Positions 1 to 7,290 of a stretch of 7,700 nucleotides of DNA are shown here, in pieces. Below the pieces are notes generated by a model. That model had not been told where the DNA came from, made no database searches, and saw only the letters and a list, made by a program, of their open reading frames with translations. Both the position numbers and the translations under genes were made by a program. How positions within the stretch are numbered: position 1 is the first letter of the stretch; each line of letters starts with the position of its first letter. Origin of the DNA: CAYPEL01 sp964409635 (GTDB lineage: Bacteria > Pseudomonadota > Gammaproteobacteria > DSM-19610); contig CAYPEL010000136.1 of NCBI GenBank assembly GCA_964409635.1, positions 1 through 7,700 on the forward strand. The letters run 5' to 3'.

Positions 1-64
1 CAGAGATGTTTCACAGCGGGTCTGTAAACAGCACGCCGCATAATCAACGTACTGCTTTGTATAA

Positions 65-1834
65 CTACCGCCCCCTTAAGAACAGCCGATCTAATTCCTC
101 CAACCCAAGCTGCACCCAGGTCGGGCGGCCATGGTTACACTGGCCACTGCGCTCGGTACGCTCCATATCCCGCAACAGCGCATTCATTTCAGGTAGCGTC
201 AGTTGCCGGTTGGCCCGCACCGAACCATGGCAGGCCATGGTCGAAAATAAGGCGTTAACAGATTCCTCAATACGCTGTGTCTGGCCGTGTTCCTGTAAAT
301 CCGCCAGCACATCGCGTAACAAGGCTTCGATATCGACATCCGCCAGCAGAGCGGGGACCTGCCGGATAGCCAACTGTTCTTCCCCTAATCTGTCCACTTC
401 AAAACCAAGTTCGGAGAACCAGCCTTGACTTTGCTCCGCTTGATCTGCTTCTCGCTGACTCACCGACAGCGTTATCGGCACCAGCAAAGGTTGCGAACGA
501 ATGCCTTCGTCGGCATGGCTTTGTTTCAAATGCTCGTAACTGATGCGTTCGTGCGCAGCATGCATATCCACCAGGATCAAACCCTGTGCATTTTCTGCCA
601 GGATATAAATACCCTTGAGTTGGGCCAGTGCATAACCCAGTGGCGGTGGCTGACTGGCGTCAGCTTGTGGCGGAATAAAGCGCTCCTCCGTAGGCTCTGG
701 CTGTGGATGTAATTGCGCATAACGGGTGATTTGCTCGTTGACCGATAACGCCATTGGCTGTTGCCGGGGGGCTGGATAATCTGCTCTGGAAGCGGGTGTT
801 GCCATGGCGGTGGCAGGCACCTGATCCACAGCTGGCCGCACATCAGCCAGGGCTTTATGAATCGTGCGAAACAGAAAATCATGCACCAGGCGGCTGTCAC
901 GGAAACGCACTTCGTGTTTCGCCGGGTGGGCATTCACATCCACCATGCGCGGATCTATTTCAAGATAAAGCACAAAGGCCGGATGCCGACCGTGGTACAA
1001 CACATCCTGGTAGGCCTGGCGCACCGCGTGTGTTACCAGCTTATCGCGTACCGCACGGCCGTTGACAAAAAAATACTGCAGGTCAGTCTGGGAACGTGAA
1101 AAGACGGGCAAGCCGATCCAGCCACGCAGGCGTAATTCGGCGGCAGAATAATCGAGATGATGCGATTGGGAAATAAAGGTATCACCACAAACCGACTGGA
1201 TCCGGCGCTCCTGCATCTCGAACATATCGCCGGCCGGTAACTGCAAAACCGATTTGCCGTTGCGCGTAAAGCTAATGGCTGTGGCTGGCCGACTTAGCGC
1301 GATGCGCTGCACGACGCCTTCAATATGTTTGTATTCTGTGGTATCGGTGCGCAGGAATTTCCGTCTGGCGGGCACATTAAAAAACAGGTCGCGCACTTCA
1401 ACCGTCGTGCCTGTGGCGTGCGCTACGGGTTCCGGCGCGGCAATTTTTTCACTGCCATCACCTTGCACCTGCCAGCCACTCTCACTTTCCGGGGTTCTGG
1501 ATTGCAGAGTCAACCGTGATACCGAGGCTATACTGGGTAATGCCTCGCCACGAAAGCCGAGGCTGGCGACCTGCTCCAGCTCTTCCAGGGTGGCAATCTT
1601 GCTGGTGGCGTGGCGCGACAACGCCAGAGCGAGATCATCCTGGTGGATACCCTGGCCATTGTCACGAATCCGTATCAGCCGTTTGCCGCCGTCCTCAACG
1701 TCAATATCGATACGTGTTGCCCCAGCATCCAGGCTGTTTTCCAGCAATTCCTTGGCGGCAGATGCCGGACGTTCGACGACTTCGCCAGCGGCAATCTGAT
1801 TGATTAAGCGGGAATCAAGTGGGTGGATACGCAT
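65..1834 (-). CDS. mutL: DNA mismatch repair protein MutL (endonuclease-type)
   Basis: MutL links mismatch recognition by MutS to downstream strand cutting and removal in the cytoplasm. The 589-residue product is full length for the family. The N-terminal GHKL ATPase is intact: QIAAGEVVERPAS near residues 13-25, Glu29 and Asn33 in KELLENSLDAGA, Asp58 in RDNG, ATSKI at 76-80 and GFRGEAL at 93-99. A proline- and glutamine-rich linker (about 335-400) leads to the C-terminal dimerisation domain. That domain carries DMHAAHERISYE at 423-434, matching the endonuclease motif DQHA-x2-E-x4-E with Met for Gln, plus ACHGSV (Cys535, His536) and CNHGRP (Cys566, His568). E. coli MutL lacks this site, while Pseudomonas-type MutL has it, which implies repair without MutH (inference). 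The ATG at 1834 matches the family N-terminus, but no clear Shine-Dalgarno precedes it. It lies 291 bases after amiB and is probably at least partly co-transcribed with it. Confidence 0.98.
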   Translation of the reverse strand: MRIHPLDSRLINQIAAGEVVERPASAAKELLENSLDAGATRIDIDVEDGGKRLIRIRDNGQGIHQDDLALALSRHATSKIATLEELEQVASLGFRGEALPSIASVSRLTLQSRTPESESGWQVQGDGSEKIAAPEPVAHATGTTVEVRDLFFNVPARRKFLRTDTTEYKHIEGVVQRIALSRPATAISFTRNGKSVLQLPAGDMFEMQERRIQSVCGDTFISQSHHLDYSAAELRLRGWIGLPVFSRSQTDLQYFFVNGRAVRDKLVTHAVRQAYQDVLYHGRHPAFVLYLEIDPRMVDVNAHPAKHEVRFRDSRLVHDFLFRTIHKALADVRPAVDQVPATAMATPASRADYPAPRQQPMALSVNEQITRYAQLHPQPEPTEERFIPPQADASQPPPLGYALAQLKGIYILAENAQGLILVDMHAAHERISYEHLKQSHADEGIRSQPLLVPITLSVSQREADQAEQSQGWFSELGFEVDRLGEEQLAIRQVPALLADVDIEALLRDVLADLQEHGQTQRIEESVNALFSTMACHGSVRANRQLTLPEMNALLRDMERTERSGQCNHGRPTWVQLGLEELDRLFLRGR

Positions 1835-1956
1835 AATGCGGGAGGATACTACAGGTTGTTGCTGGAGGGTTTCTATTCGAAAAATGGACGATGACGTACG
1901 CCCGGGAAAGAATTTTCGCTTTCAATGCCGCCCAATTACCCCGCTCCCGTCTTGTT

Positions 1957-2014
1957 GGGTGGGTGAAACCCACCATGCGCAGTCGCTACGGCATTTGGTG
2001 GGTTTCACCCACCC
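1957..2014. repeat. 19-bp perfect inverted repeat, REP/MITE-like intergenic element
   Basis: The arms GGGTGGGTGAAACCCACCA (1957-1975) and its exact reverse complement (1996-2014) flank a 20-base centre. Each arm is itself a small hairpin: GGTGGGT, a GAA turn, then ACCCACC (1958-1974). The element sits in the 291-base gap between amiB and mutL, which holds no credible gene. In minus-strand RNA the stem is followed by AACAAGACGG rather than a U tract, so it is not a standard intrinsic terminator. GGTGGGTTTCACCCACC-type palindromes recur between genes in many bacterial genomes, and I infer a dispersed REP/MITE-type repeat. It could also affect mRNA stability or expression between amiB and mutL. 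Confidence 0.8.
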
Positions 2015-2125
2015 TTGGGAAAGAGTCGGGGGGATGCTACGATTTTTTCGTAGGTCGGTGTTTGTCCGAAGGTTTATTTTTTAGCTGAAAAACGATCGGG
2101 GCAAGCGTGCACCAAAAAACCCTGA

Positions 2126-4003
2126 CTAGCTCTCCTGGGCCGGTATTGTCAGCTTTTTGCCGATGAGCAATCGGTCACCGTTAATTTTATTCGCCGTTCG
2201 TATCGCGGTCTGGGTGACTCCATAGCGTACCGCGATATGGCTCAAGGTTTCTCCATTTTTGACTCTATGTATACGCGGGGTGACTTGTGCCACTTTGATT
2301 GCCGCCGGACGGCGGGCGGGTTCTGAAGCCGGGATCTTTAAAATCTTGCCAACCAGCAGGCGGTTGCCTTTGATATTGTTGGCGGCCCGGATTGCTTTTA
2401 GCGTGGCGCCATGGCGTTTTGCAATGCGGCCGAGGGTATCACCTTTTTTGACTTTGTATTTTTGCGGTTTAGCCAGGGCTACAGGTACTTCAACTGACCG
2501 CTCATGGGTTTGCCCGCCGGGTATCAATAAAGTTTTACCGACGAGTAATCGATTGCCCTTGATCCCATTGGCTGCCCGAATTTTTTTCTGACTCGCACCA
2601 AATCGCCGCGCAATATGACTCAGCGTATCGCCACGTTTAACTTTGTATTTTTGGGGTTCAATTTGAGCCAATTGTTGTGCGCTATCAACGTGCGCCGGAA
2701 TTAATCCAGGCACCTTCACCAACTTACCCACCAAGAGGCGGTTGCCTTTAATTTGGTTAGCGTCACGCAGACTTTTCAGACTGACGCCATAACGCTTGGC
2801 AATACCACCGAGGGTATCTCCCGGTTTCACTTTGTGTTCACCGGTGGAGGAGCTGGCCATACGCACAGCCTCAGGCAGCGGGTTAGCCCTAAAATAGGTA
2901 CGCACCCCGTTCAGAATAGCCTGTGCAATTTTCTGCTGGTGCCGCGGAGAACGTAACCGCTTTTCTTCTGCCGGGTTGGATATAAAAGCTGTTTCCACCA
3001 GGATAGAAGGAATATCGGGTGATTTGAGCACCATGAATCCGGCTCTTTGAACATGCCCCCTATGGGTTTTACCCACCCGTTTCATTTCCCGGAACACGGC
3101 ATTCGCCGCATCCACACTGGACTGCCGGGTTGCCGTCTGCGCCAAATCCAGTAGCACCTCTTTCAATACCGGATCCTTATCATCCAGGCTGACACCACCC
3201 ACCAGATCGGAGGCATTTTCCCGGACGGCTAGCCAGCGCGCCATCTCAGAGGTAGCGCCGCGTTGCGACAGGATAAATACTGAAGAGCCCCGAGCCCGCC
3301 GGTCATGGAAAGCATCGGCGTGGATCGATATAAACAATTCCGCATTTGCCGCACGGGCTTTTTGCATGCGTTTACGCAACGGCAGAAAATAATCGCCATC
3401 ACGCGTCAGCACGGCACGCATGCCGGGCTGCTTGTTAATCAGCTTAGCCAGCTTTCTGGCAATACTCAGTACGACCGTTTTCTCACGCGTGCCCCGCTTG
3501 CCTTTCGCGCCCGGGTCTTCGCCACCGTGCCCGGCATCAATAGCGATCACGCGCTCCCGGGGCGCAAAATGGCTGCTTGTTTGCACTGCCTGAGCAGGTA
3601 ATTTGGCGCCTGTCTGCCTGGGTTCAAGATCGATAACCAGGCGGTGGTTGTATTGAGCGTTGGGTTTGAGCACAAAGCTTTTGACCTTCACCGGTTGGGT
3701 GAGGTCGATGACGATGCGTAGATCATTATTGTCACGCGCCGCACTGCGGATACTCTGCACCAGACCGCCAGCCGGTAAACTGGCTTTCGCGGTGGTGGAT
3801 AATTTTGCTTTGGATATATCCAGTACCAGCCGCTCGGGTTTATGCAGTGTGAATATCTGGTGCTGGGCAGCTTCAGATGTATCGAAAACCAGCCGGGTAT
3901 TGTCCGGGGCAGACCACAAACGCACGCCATCGATTGCCACACCAGGCGCAGCCTGGGCAGTACAAGACACAATCAACAGCACTATGGCGAACAAGCGCGG
4001 CAC
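2126..4003 (-). CDS. amiB: N-acetylmuramoyl-L-alanine amidase with AMIN domain and four LysM repeats (AmiB-like)
   Basis: This periplasmic zinc amidase cleaves the bond between N-acetylmuramic acid and L-alanine in septal peptidoglycan, helping daughter cells separate. The 625-residue product has a signal peptide (about 1-18, probable cut after TAQA), an AMIN domain for septal targeting (about 22-127), and an Amidase_3 domain (about 152-372). Zinc ligands are His159 (DAGHGG), Glu174 (REKT) and His228 (SIHAD), and the catalytic Glu337 lies in VETAF. The segment around 270-305 (LDDKDPVLKEVLLDLAQ) matches the autoinhibitory helix of AmiB/AmiC enzymes, which are activated by LytM-domain proteins such as EnvC or NlpD. 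Four LysM modules follow at about 388-432, 451-496, 514-558 and 577-621. E. coli AmiB has none, so this protein is long for the family. The start at 4003 is a GTG. It gives a good signal peptide, but GAGG lies only two bases upstream, so a start at TTG 3994 or GTG 3982 cannot be excluded. IVSC at 11-14 also resembles a lipobox, leaving the cleavage type ambiguous. Confidence 0.96.
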   Translation of the reverse strand: MPRLFAIVLLIVSCTAQAAPGVAIDGVRLWSAPDNTRLVFDTSEAAQHQIFTLHKPERLVLDISKAKLSTTAKASLPAGGLVQSIRSAARDNNDLRIVIDLTQPVKVKSFVLKPNAQYNHRLVIDLEPRQTGAKLPAQAVQTSSHFAPRERVIAIDAGHGGEDPGAKGKRGTREKTVVLSIARKLAKLINKQPGMRAVLTRDGDYFLPLRKRMQKARAANAELFISIHADAFHDRRARGSSVFILSQRGATSEMARWLAVRENASDLVGGVSLDDKDPVLKEVLLDLAQTATRQSSVDAANAVFREMKRVGKTHRGHVQRAGFMVLKSPDIPSILVETAFISNPAEEKRLRSPRHQQKIAQAILNGVRTYFRANPLPEAVRMASSSTGEHKVKPGDTLGGIAKRYGVSLKSLRDANQIKGNRLLVGKLVKVPGLIPAHVDSAQQLAQIEPQKYKVKRGDTLSHIARRFGASQKKIRAANGIKGNRLLVGKTLLIPGGQTHERSVEVPVALAKPQKYKVKKGDTLGRIAKRHGATLKAIRAANNIKGNRLLVGKILKIPASEPARRPAAIKVAQVTPRIHRVKNGETLSHIAVRYGVTQTAIRTANKINGDRLLIGKKLTIPAQES

Positions 4004-4035
4004 AGCCTCACCCGTGAGAAATTATCAGACCACTA

Positions 4036-4064
4036 TCTATAACCCATGCCGATAAAAATATCAA
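4036..4064 (-). promoter_or_regulatory. Candidate sigma-70 promoter for amiB (and mutL)
   Basis: Read on the minus strand, TTGATA (4059-4064; five of six matches to TTGACA) is followed after exactly 17 bases by TATAGA (4036-4041; four of six matches to TATAAT). The pair sits in the AT-rich 152-base gap between tsaE and amiB and would give a leader of about 25-30 bases before the GTG at 4003. It suggests amiB can be transcribed independently of nnr-tsaE. The call rests on consensus matching only. Confidence 0.45.
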
Positions 4065-4155
4065 TAAAATACTCTTATTAAATAGAGCGATAGAAGAACT
4101 ATCTTGGAAAAGCATCAAGTTACGCCAATGGCTGGATTGTCTTTTCATAGACGCT

Positions 4156-4596
4156 TTATTGATCAGCCAGGTTTTCGCTCCGGCTCAATGTTGCTTTTCT
4201 GCCACCGCCTTCGGGCAACAGCGTAATGCTCCAATCGGCAGGCGGCAGCATCCCAGCGCCCTGTTCAGGCCATTCGATCAGGCAAATTGCATTATCGGTA
4301 GCCAGATCCCGGATCCCGATCCATTCCAACTCTCCGGGGTCTGCTAGCCGGTATAAATCCAGGTGGTGGACAAAGTGGTCAGCGGCGAGCGGGTATGTCT
4401 CAACCAGGGTATATGTTGGACTTTTAACGGGGCCCTTGTGGCCTAAAGCCCTGATGAATCCACGCACCAGAGTGGTCTTGCCCGCGCCTAAATCGCCATT
4501 TAGATAAACCACCGCGCCTGGCTTAATTTGCCCGGCGAGGCGCGCACCCAAAGATTCTGTTGCAGCCGCATCCGCCAGCCATTCATCGACGGCCAT
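4156..4596 (-). CDS. tsaE: tRNA t6A biosynthesis ATPase TsaE
   Basis: TsaE is the P-loop ATPase that works with TsaB, TsaC and TsaD to add threonylcarbamoyl to adenosine 37 of ANN-decoding tRNAs in the cytoplasm. With the chosen ATG at 4596 the product has 146 residues, close to the 153 of E. coli. Visible motifs are the Walker A loop GDLGAGKTT (34-42), the conserved SPTY (59-62), HLDLYRL (78-84) with Asp80, ELEWIGI (89-95) and IEWPE (107-111). The reading frame stays open to an ATG at 4686, but GGAG at 4603-4606 lies six bases before the ATG at 4596, and that start gives the normal family N-terminus. The gene overlaps the end of nnr by 14 bases, which suggests translational coupling. It ends with TAA at 4156, and no strong terminator follows. 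Confidence 0.96.
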   Translation of the reverse strand: MAVDEWLADAAATESLGARLAGQIKPGAVVYLNGDLGAGKTTLVRGFIRALGHKGPVKSPTYTLVETYPLAADHFVHHLDLYRLADPGELEWIGIRDLATDNAICLIEWPEQGAGMLPPADWSITLLPEGGGRKATLSRSENLADQ

Positions 4597-6073
4597 TGAC
4601 AGCTCCACGCAACTCAGCAATGACATCACTGGCCAGCAGGCCCCGTTCACCGCCTTTTTCCGCCGCACGGTCGGCGGCAAGCGCATGTATCATCACACCG
4701 GCCCGGGCGGCGTCGAACCCGTCTAGCGCCTGCCCAATCAAGCCACCGATTACCCCGCACAGCACATCGCCCATACCGCCACTGGCCATCCCAGGATTGC
4801 CCCTGTCACAGAGCGCCGTTAACTCACCCGGCGCCGTTATCAGGCTGCCGGCGCCTTTTAGCACCGCCACGGCCTGATAGCGTTGAGCAATCTGCTCCAC
4901 AGCAGAAAAGCGCTCCGCTTGAATCGTTGCAGTGTGTGTTTGCAGTAGCCGGGCGGCTTCGCCAGGATGCGGCGTCATCACCCAGTTACCCCGCGCCACA
5001 GGTTCCTGGGCAATCAAGTTCAGCGCATCCGCATCAACCACCAGGGGTAAGGACGTCTGTAATACTTCCATCAGTAAACGCCGCCCCCAGCTGCCCTGCC
5101 CCAGGCCGGGCCCGATCACAGCTACTGTTGCCTTTTCGAGCAGGGGCCGGAGTTGTGCAGCGTTTTCCACAGCGTGACACATGAGTTCCGGACAGGCGGC
5201 ACTGATAGCCACCGCGTGCGCTGGCTGTGTAGCCACACTCACCAGCCCACTCCCGGTGCGGGCGGCGGCTTCGGCCGCTAACCGCACGGCGCCCGCCATC
5301 CCTGCATCACCGCCAATGACCAGCACATGTCCGTAGTGCCCCTTGTGGGTATCGCGTTTACGCGGTGGTAATAGCTGACCCGGAACCGAGACATCAAGCA
5401 GATAGGCTTCGGCCTGCAAAGACGCATAAACTTTTGCCGGCACCTGCAGGCCGTCAAAACATATTTCACCGGCCAGCTGAACACCGGCTGCGGTATAGAG
5501 GCCACGTTTGCGGCCAATGAACGTTACAGTGCTGCAAGCCTGTATTGCCACACCCAGAACCTGTCCCGTGTCAGCATCGAGGCCACTAGGGACATCAGCA
5601 CTGAGCACCGGTACGGCTGACGCATTAATCGCTACAATGGCCTCGCGCCAGGCAGCGGTCACCTCACGTGCCAACCCTGTGCCCAACAGCGCATCAATCA
5701 TCACCTCTGCTGCAGGGAAATTGGCGGCATCAAATTCAGCCGCTTCACCCGCCAATGCCAGATAAGCGTCTGCGGCCTGTTTCGCAAGTCCGGATAACTT
5801 GCCAGGCTCAGTCAACCAGATTACCCGCACTTCACAACCGGCTTCTTTTAACAAACGGGCCACCACATAACCGTCCCCTGCATTGTTACCCGCGCCACAA
5901 AAGACGGCAATTGACTGCGCATCCGGCCAGCGCTGCCTACACCGCTTAAACAACGCCTCACCCGCCCGAACCATCAACTCATAACCGGGCAAACCAAATT
6001 CTTCAATCGCGATACGATCGAGTTCCCGCACCTGTGTCGCGGTATATAAAGCAATAGCGTTATTTTTTTGCAT
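4583..6073 (-). CDS. nnr: Bifunctional NAD(P)HX epimerase / ADP-dependent NAD(P)HX dehydratase (YjeF)
   Basis: Nnr repairs hydrated NADH and NADPH, which form spontaneously or through side reactions. The N-terminal half epimerises R- and S-NAD(P)HX, and the C-terminal half dehydrates S-NAD(P)HX using ADP. The 496-residue product is close to the 515 of E. coli. The epimerase (YjeF_N, about 10-220) shows GAGNNAGDGYVVARLL (60-75), DALLGTGL (127-134) and SADVPSGLDADTG (158-170). The dehydratase (ribokinase-like, about 240-495) shows KGHYGHVLVIGG (244-255), GPGLG (321-325), VVDADALNL (345-353), TPHPGE (367-372), LKGAGS (405-410) and the nucleotide-binding GNPGMASGGMGDVL (425-438), whose GGMGD form also occurs in E. 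coli. The ATG at 6073 has no clear Shine-Dalgarno but fits the family. The gene is divergent from queG, 64 bases away, and overlaps tsaE by 14 bases, the classic gammaproteobacterial order. Confidence 0.97.
   Translation of the reverse strand: MQKNNAIALYTATQVRELDRIAIEEFGLPGYELMVRAGEALFKRCRQRWPDAQSIAVFCGAGNNAGDGYVVARLLKEAGCEVRVIWLTEPGKLSGLAKQAADAYLALAGEAAEFDAANFPAAEVMIDALLGTGLAREVTAAWREAIVAINASAVPVLSADVPSGLDADTGQVLGVAIQACSTVTFIGRKRGLYTAAGVQLAGEICFDGLQVPAKVYASLQAEAYLLDVSVPGQLLPPRKRDTHKGHYGHVLVIGGDAGMAGAVRLAAEAAARTGSGLVSVATQPAHAVAISAACPELMCHAVENAAQLRPLLEKATVAVIGPGLGQGSWGRRLLMEVLQTSLPLVVDADALNLIAQEPVARGNWVMTPHPGEAARLLQTHTATIQAERFSAVEQIAQRYQAVAVLKGAGSLITAPGELTALCDRGNPGMASGGMGDVLCGVIGGLIGQALDGFDAARAGVMIHALAADRAAEKGGERGLLASDVIAELRGAVNGRR
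4603..4606 (-). promoter_or_regulatory. Ribosome binding site that fixes the tsaE start
   Basis: On the minus strand GGAG is followed by CTGTCA and then ATG at 4596, an ideal six-base spacing. It lies inside the last codons of nnr. It favours the 146-residue TsaE over longer forms starting at 4626 or 4686. Confidence 0.65.
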
Positions 6074-6137
6074 TCTGGTAGACAGTGAGTTGATTCCACT
6101 GCAACATACCTTGAAGCACCCCTAAAAATCCAGCTGC
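6074..6137. promoter_or_regulatory. Divergent intergenic region nnr/queG
   Basis: This 64-base region must hold at least part of the control signals for both divergent genes. I found no pair of -35 and -10 boxes that clearly matches sigma-70 on either strand. TTGATT at 6090-6095 has no well-spaced -10 partner. One or both promoters may therefore reach into the neighbouring coding sequence. Confidence 0.4.
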
Positions 6138-7235
6138 ATGCCTAACCGCCATCCTCTCAACGAAGCCGAATTGAATCAGCTAACCCGTCAAATCAAGGAT
6201 TGGGGATTGCAACTGGGTTTCCAGCAGATCGGGATTGCCGGCATCGATCTCGGCCAGGATGAAATCTGGCTTTTGAACTGGCTGGATAAAAACTTTCACG
6301 GCGAAATGGATTATATGCAGCGCCATGGTGTAAAGCGCTCCCGGCCTGATGAGCTGTTGCCAGGCACTGTGCGGGTAATCTCAGCCCGTATGGATTACTG
6401 GCCCGGCGCAGCAAATAATGCGGAAACCGTCCTGGCCAACCCGGAGCTGGCCTATATTTCCCGCTATGCGCTGGGACGCGATTATCACAAAGTCATTCGT
6501 AACCGGCTACAGAAGCTCGCCAAAAAAATTGCAGCGTTTACTGGACCCTTTGGTTACCGCGCGTTTACCGACAGTGCGCCGGTACTGGAAAAAGCCCTGG
6601 CGCAAACCGCCAGTCTCGGCTGGATCGGCAAACATACCAACCTAATTAACGAAAACACCGGCAGCTGGTTCTTCCTCGGCGAACTCTATACGGATTTACC
6701 CTTGCCCATCGACAAACCAGCCGAAGCACATTGCGGCAGTTGTACCGCTTGCATCGATTGCTGCCCTACTGACGCCATCGTAGGACCGAACCAGCTGGAT
6801 GCAAGGCGCTGTATTTCCTACCTGACAATCGAACTGCGTGGTTCGATTCCCGAAGAATTCCGCGCCTTAATCGGTAACCGCATTTACGGTTGCGATGACT
6901 GCCAACTGGTATGCCCCTTTAACAAATTCATGGAAGCCTCCCAGGAAAAGGATTTTCAGCCCCGCCACAGCCTGGACAACATCACACTCGCTGAACTATT
7001 CAGCTGGACTGAGGAGCAATTCCTGAAAAATACTGAAGGCAGCCCTATACGGCGCATCGGATATGAGTGCTGGCTGAGGAATATTGCAGTCGCTCTGGGT
7101 AACGCGCACTCCAGTCCTGACATTATTGCAGCACTAAAAACGCGGCTTGAGCACGGCTCTGAATTGGTAAGGGAACATGTACACTGGGCATTGGCACAGC
7201 ATAACGATGCAACTGGCCTGGACTTGTTAAAATAG
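6138..7235 (+). CDS. queG: Epoxyqueuosine reductase QueG
   Basis: QueG carries out the final step of queuosine synthesis, reducing epoxyqueuosine to queuosine at wobble position 34 of tRNAs for Asp, Asn, His and Tyr. It uses cobalamin and two 4Fe-4S clusters in the cytoplasm. The 365-residue product is full length. Features seen are FTDSAPVLEK (143-152), with Asp145 at the position of the proposed proton donor, GWIGKHTNL (161-169), and the cluster cysteines: C199-x2-C202-x2-C205-x3-C209 followed by Pro, then Cys225, and C252-x2-C255-x3-C259 followed by Pro. The C-terminus (about 305-360) resembles HEAT-like repeats used in tRNA binding. An in-frame TAA at 6123 limits the start to the ATG at 6138, and no Shine-Dalgarno is evident before it. 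It is transcribed away from nnr, as in E. coli. Its stop at 7235 is three bases from a hairpin shared with the convergent small gene. Confidence 0.98.
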   Translation: MPNRHPLNEAELNQLTRQIKDWGLQLGFQQIGIAGIDLGQDEIWLLNWLDKNFHGEMDYMQRHGVKRSRPDELLPGTVRVISARMDYWPGAANNAETVLANPELAYISRYALGRDYHKVIRNRLQKLAKKIAAFTGPFGYRAFTDSAPVLEKALAQTASLGWIGKHTNLINENTGSWFFLGELYTDLPLPIDKPAEAHCGSCTACIDCCPTDAIVGPNQLDARRCISYLTIELRGSIPEEFRALIGNRIYGCDDCQLVCPFNKFMEASQEKDFQPRHSLDNITLAELFSWTEEQFLKNTEGSPIRRIGYECWLRNIAVALGNAHSSPDIIAALKTRLEHGSELVREHVHWALAQHNDATGLDLLK

Positions 7236-7237
7236 AA

Positions 7238-7271
7238 AGGCCGTATTGATATGCCTCAATCAATACGGCCT
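7238..7271 (-). terminator. Intrinsic terminator hairpin between convergent queG and the small EGKCG gene
   Basis: AGGCCGTATTGAT (7238-7250) and its exact reverse complement (7259-7271) form a 13-bp stem with an eight-base loop. On the minus strand the stem is followed by TTTCTATTTT, a U-rich tail suited to terminating the small gene whose stop lies about 20 bases upstream. On the plus strand the stem is followed by GACTTACAC, a poor U tract, so it would be a weaker terminator for queG. It still begins only three bases after the queG stop and may serve both genes. Confidence 0.85.
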
Positions 7272-7290
7272 GACTTACACTTACCTTCTA

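Noticed and set aside
1..41. Possible start of miaA on the minus strand (open frame from ATG at 41, MRRAVYRPAVKHL).
   Set aside because: miaA commonly follows mutL, but these 13 residues do not resemble the MiaA N-terminus with its P-loop, no Shine-Dalgarno is seen, and the sequence ends too soon to decide.
754..1099. Plus-strand open frames inside mutL.
   Set aside because: They lie antisense to well-conserved MutL coding sequence, have no recognisable domains, and are shadows of the real gene.
1957..2014. CRISPR or riboswitch interpretation of the inverted repeat.
   Set aside because: There is a single pair of arms with no spacer array, and the fold does not match any riboswitch class I recognise.
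2113..2128. Poly-T tract just after the amiB stop (minus strand), considered as an intrinsic terminator.
   Set aside because: GGGTTTTTTGG has the U tract, but I could not find a convincing GC-rich stem directly upstream.
4007..4018. CTCACCCGTGAG palindrome over the amiB ribosome binding region, considered as an RNA switch.
   Set aside because: The arms are five bases with a two-base centre, which cannot form a stable hairpin without losing pairs; no other support.
4089..4103. GATAG...CTATC inverted repeat between tsaE and amiB, considered as a tsaE terminator.
   Set aside because: The stem is only five AT-rich base pairs with no proper U tract after it; it could easily arise by chance.
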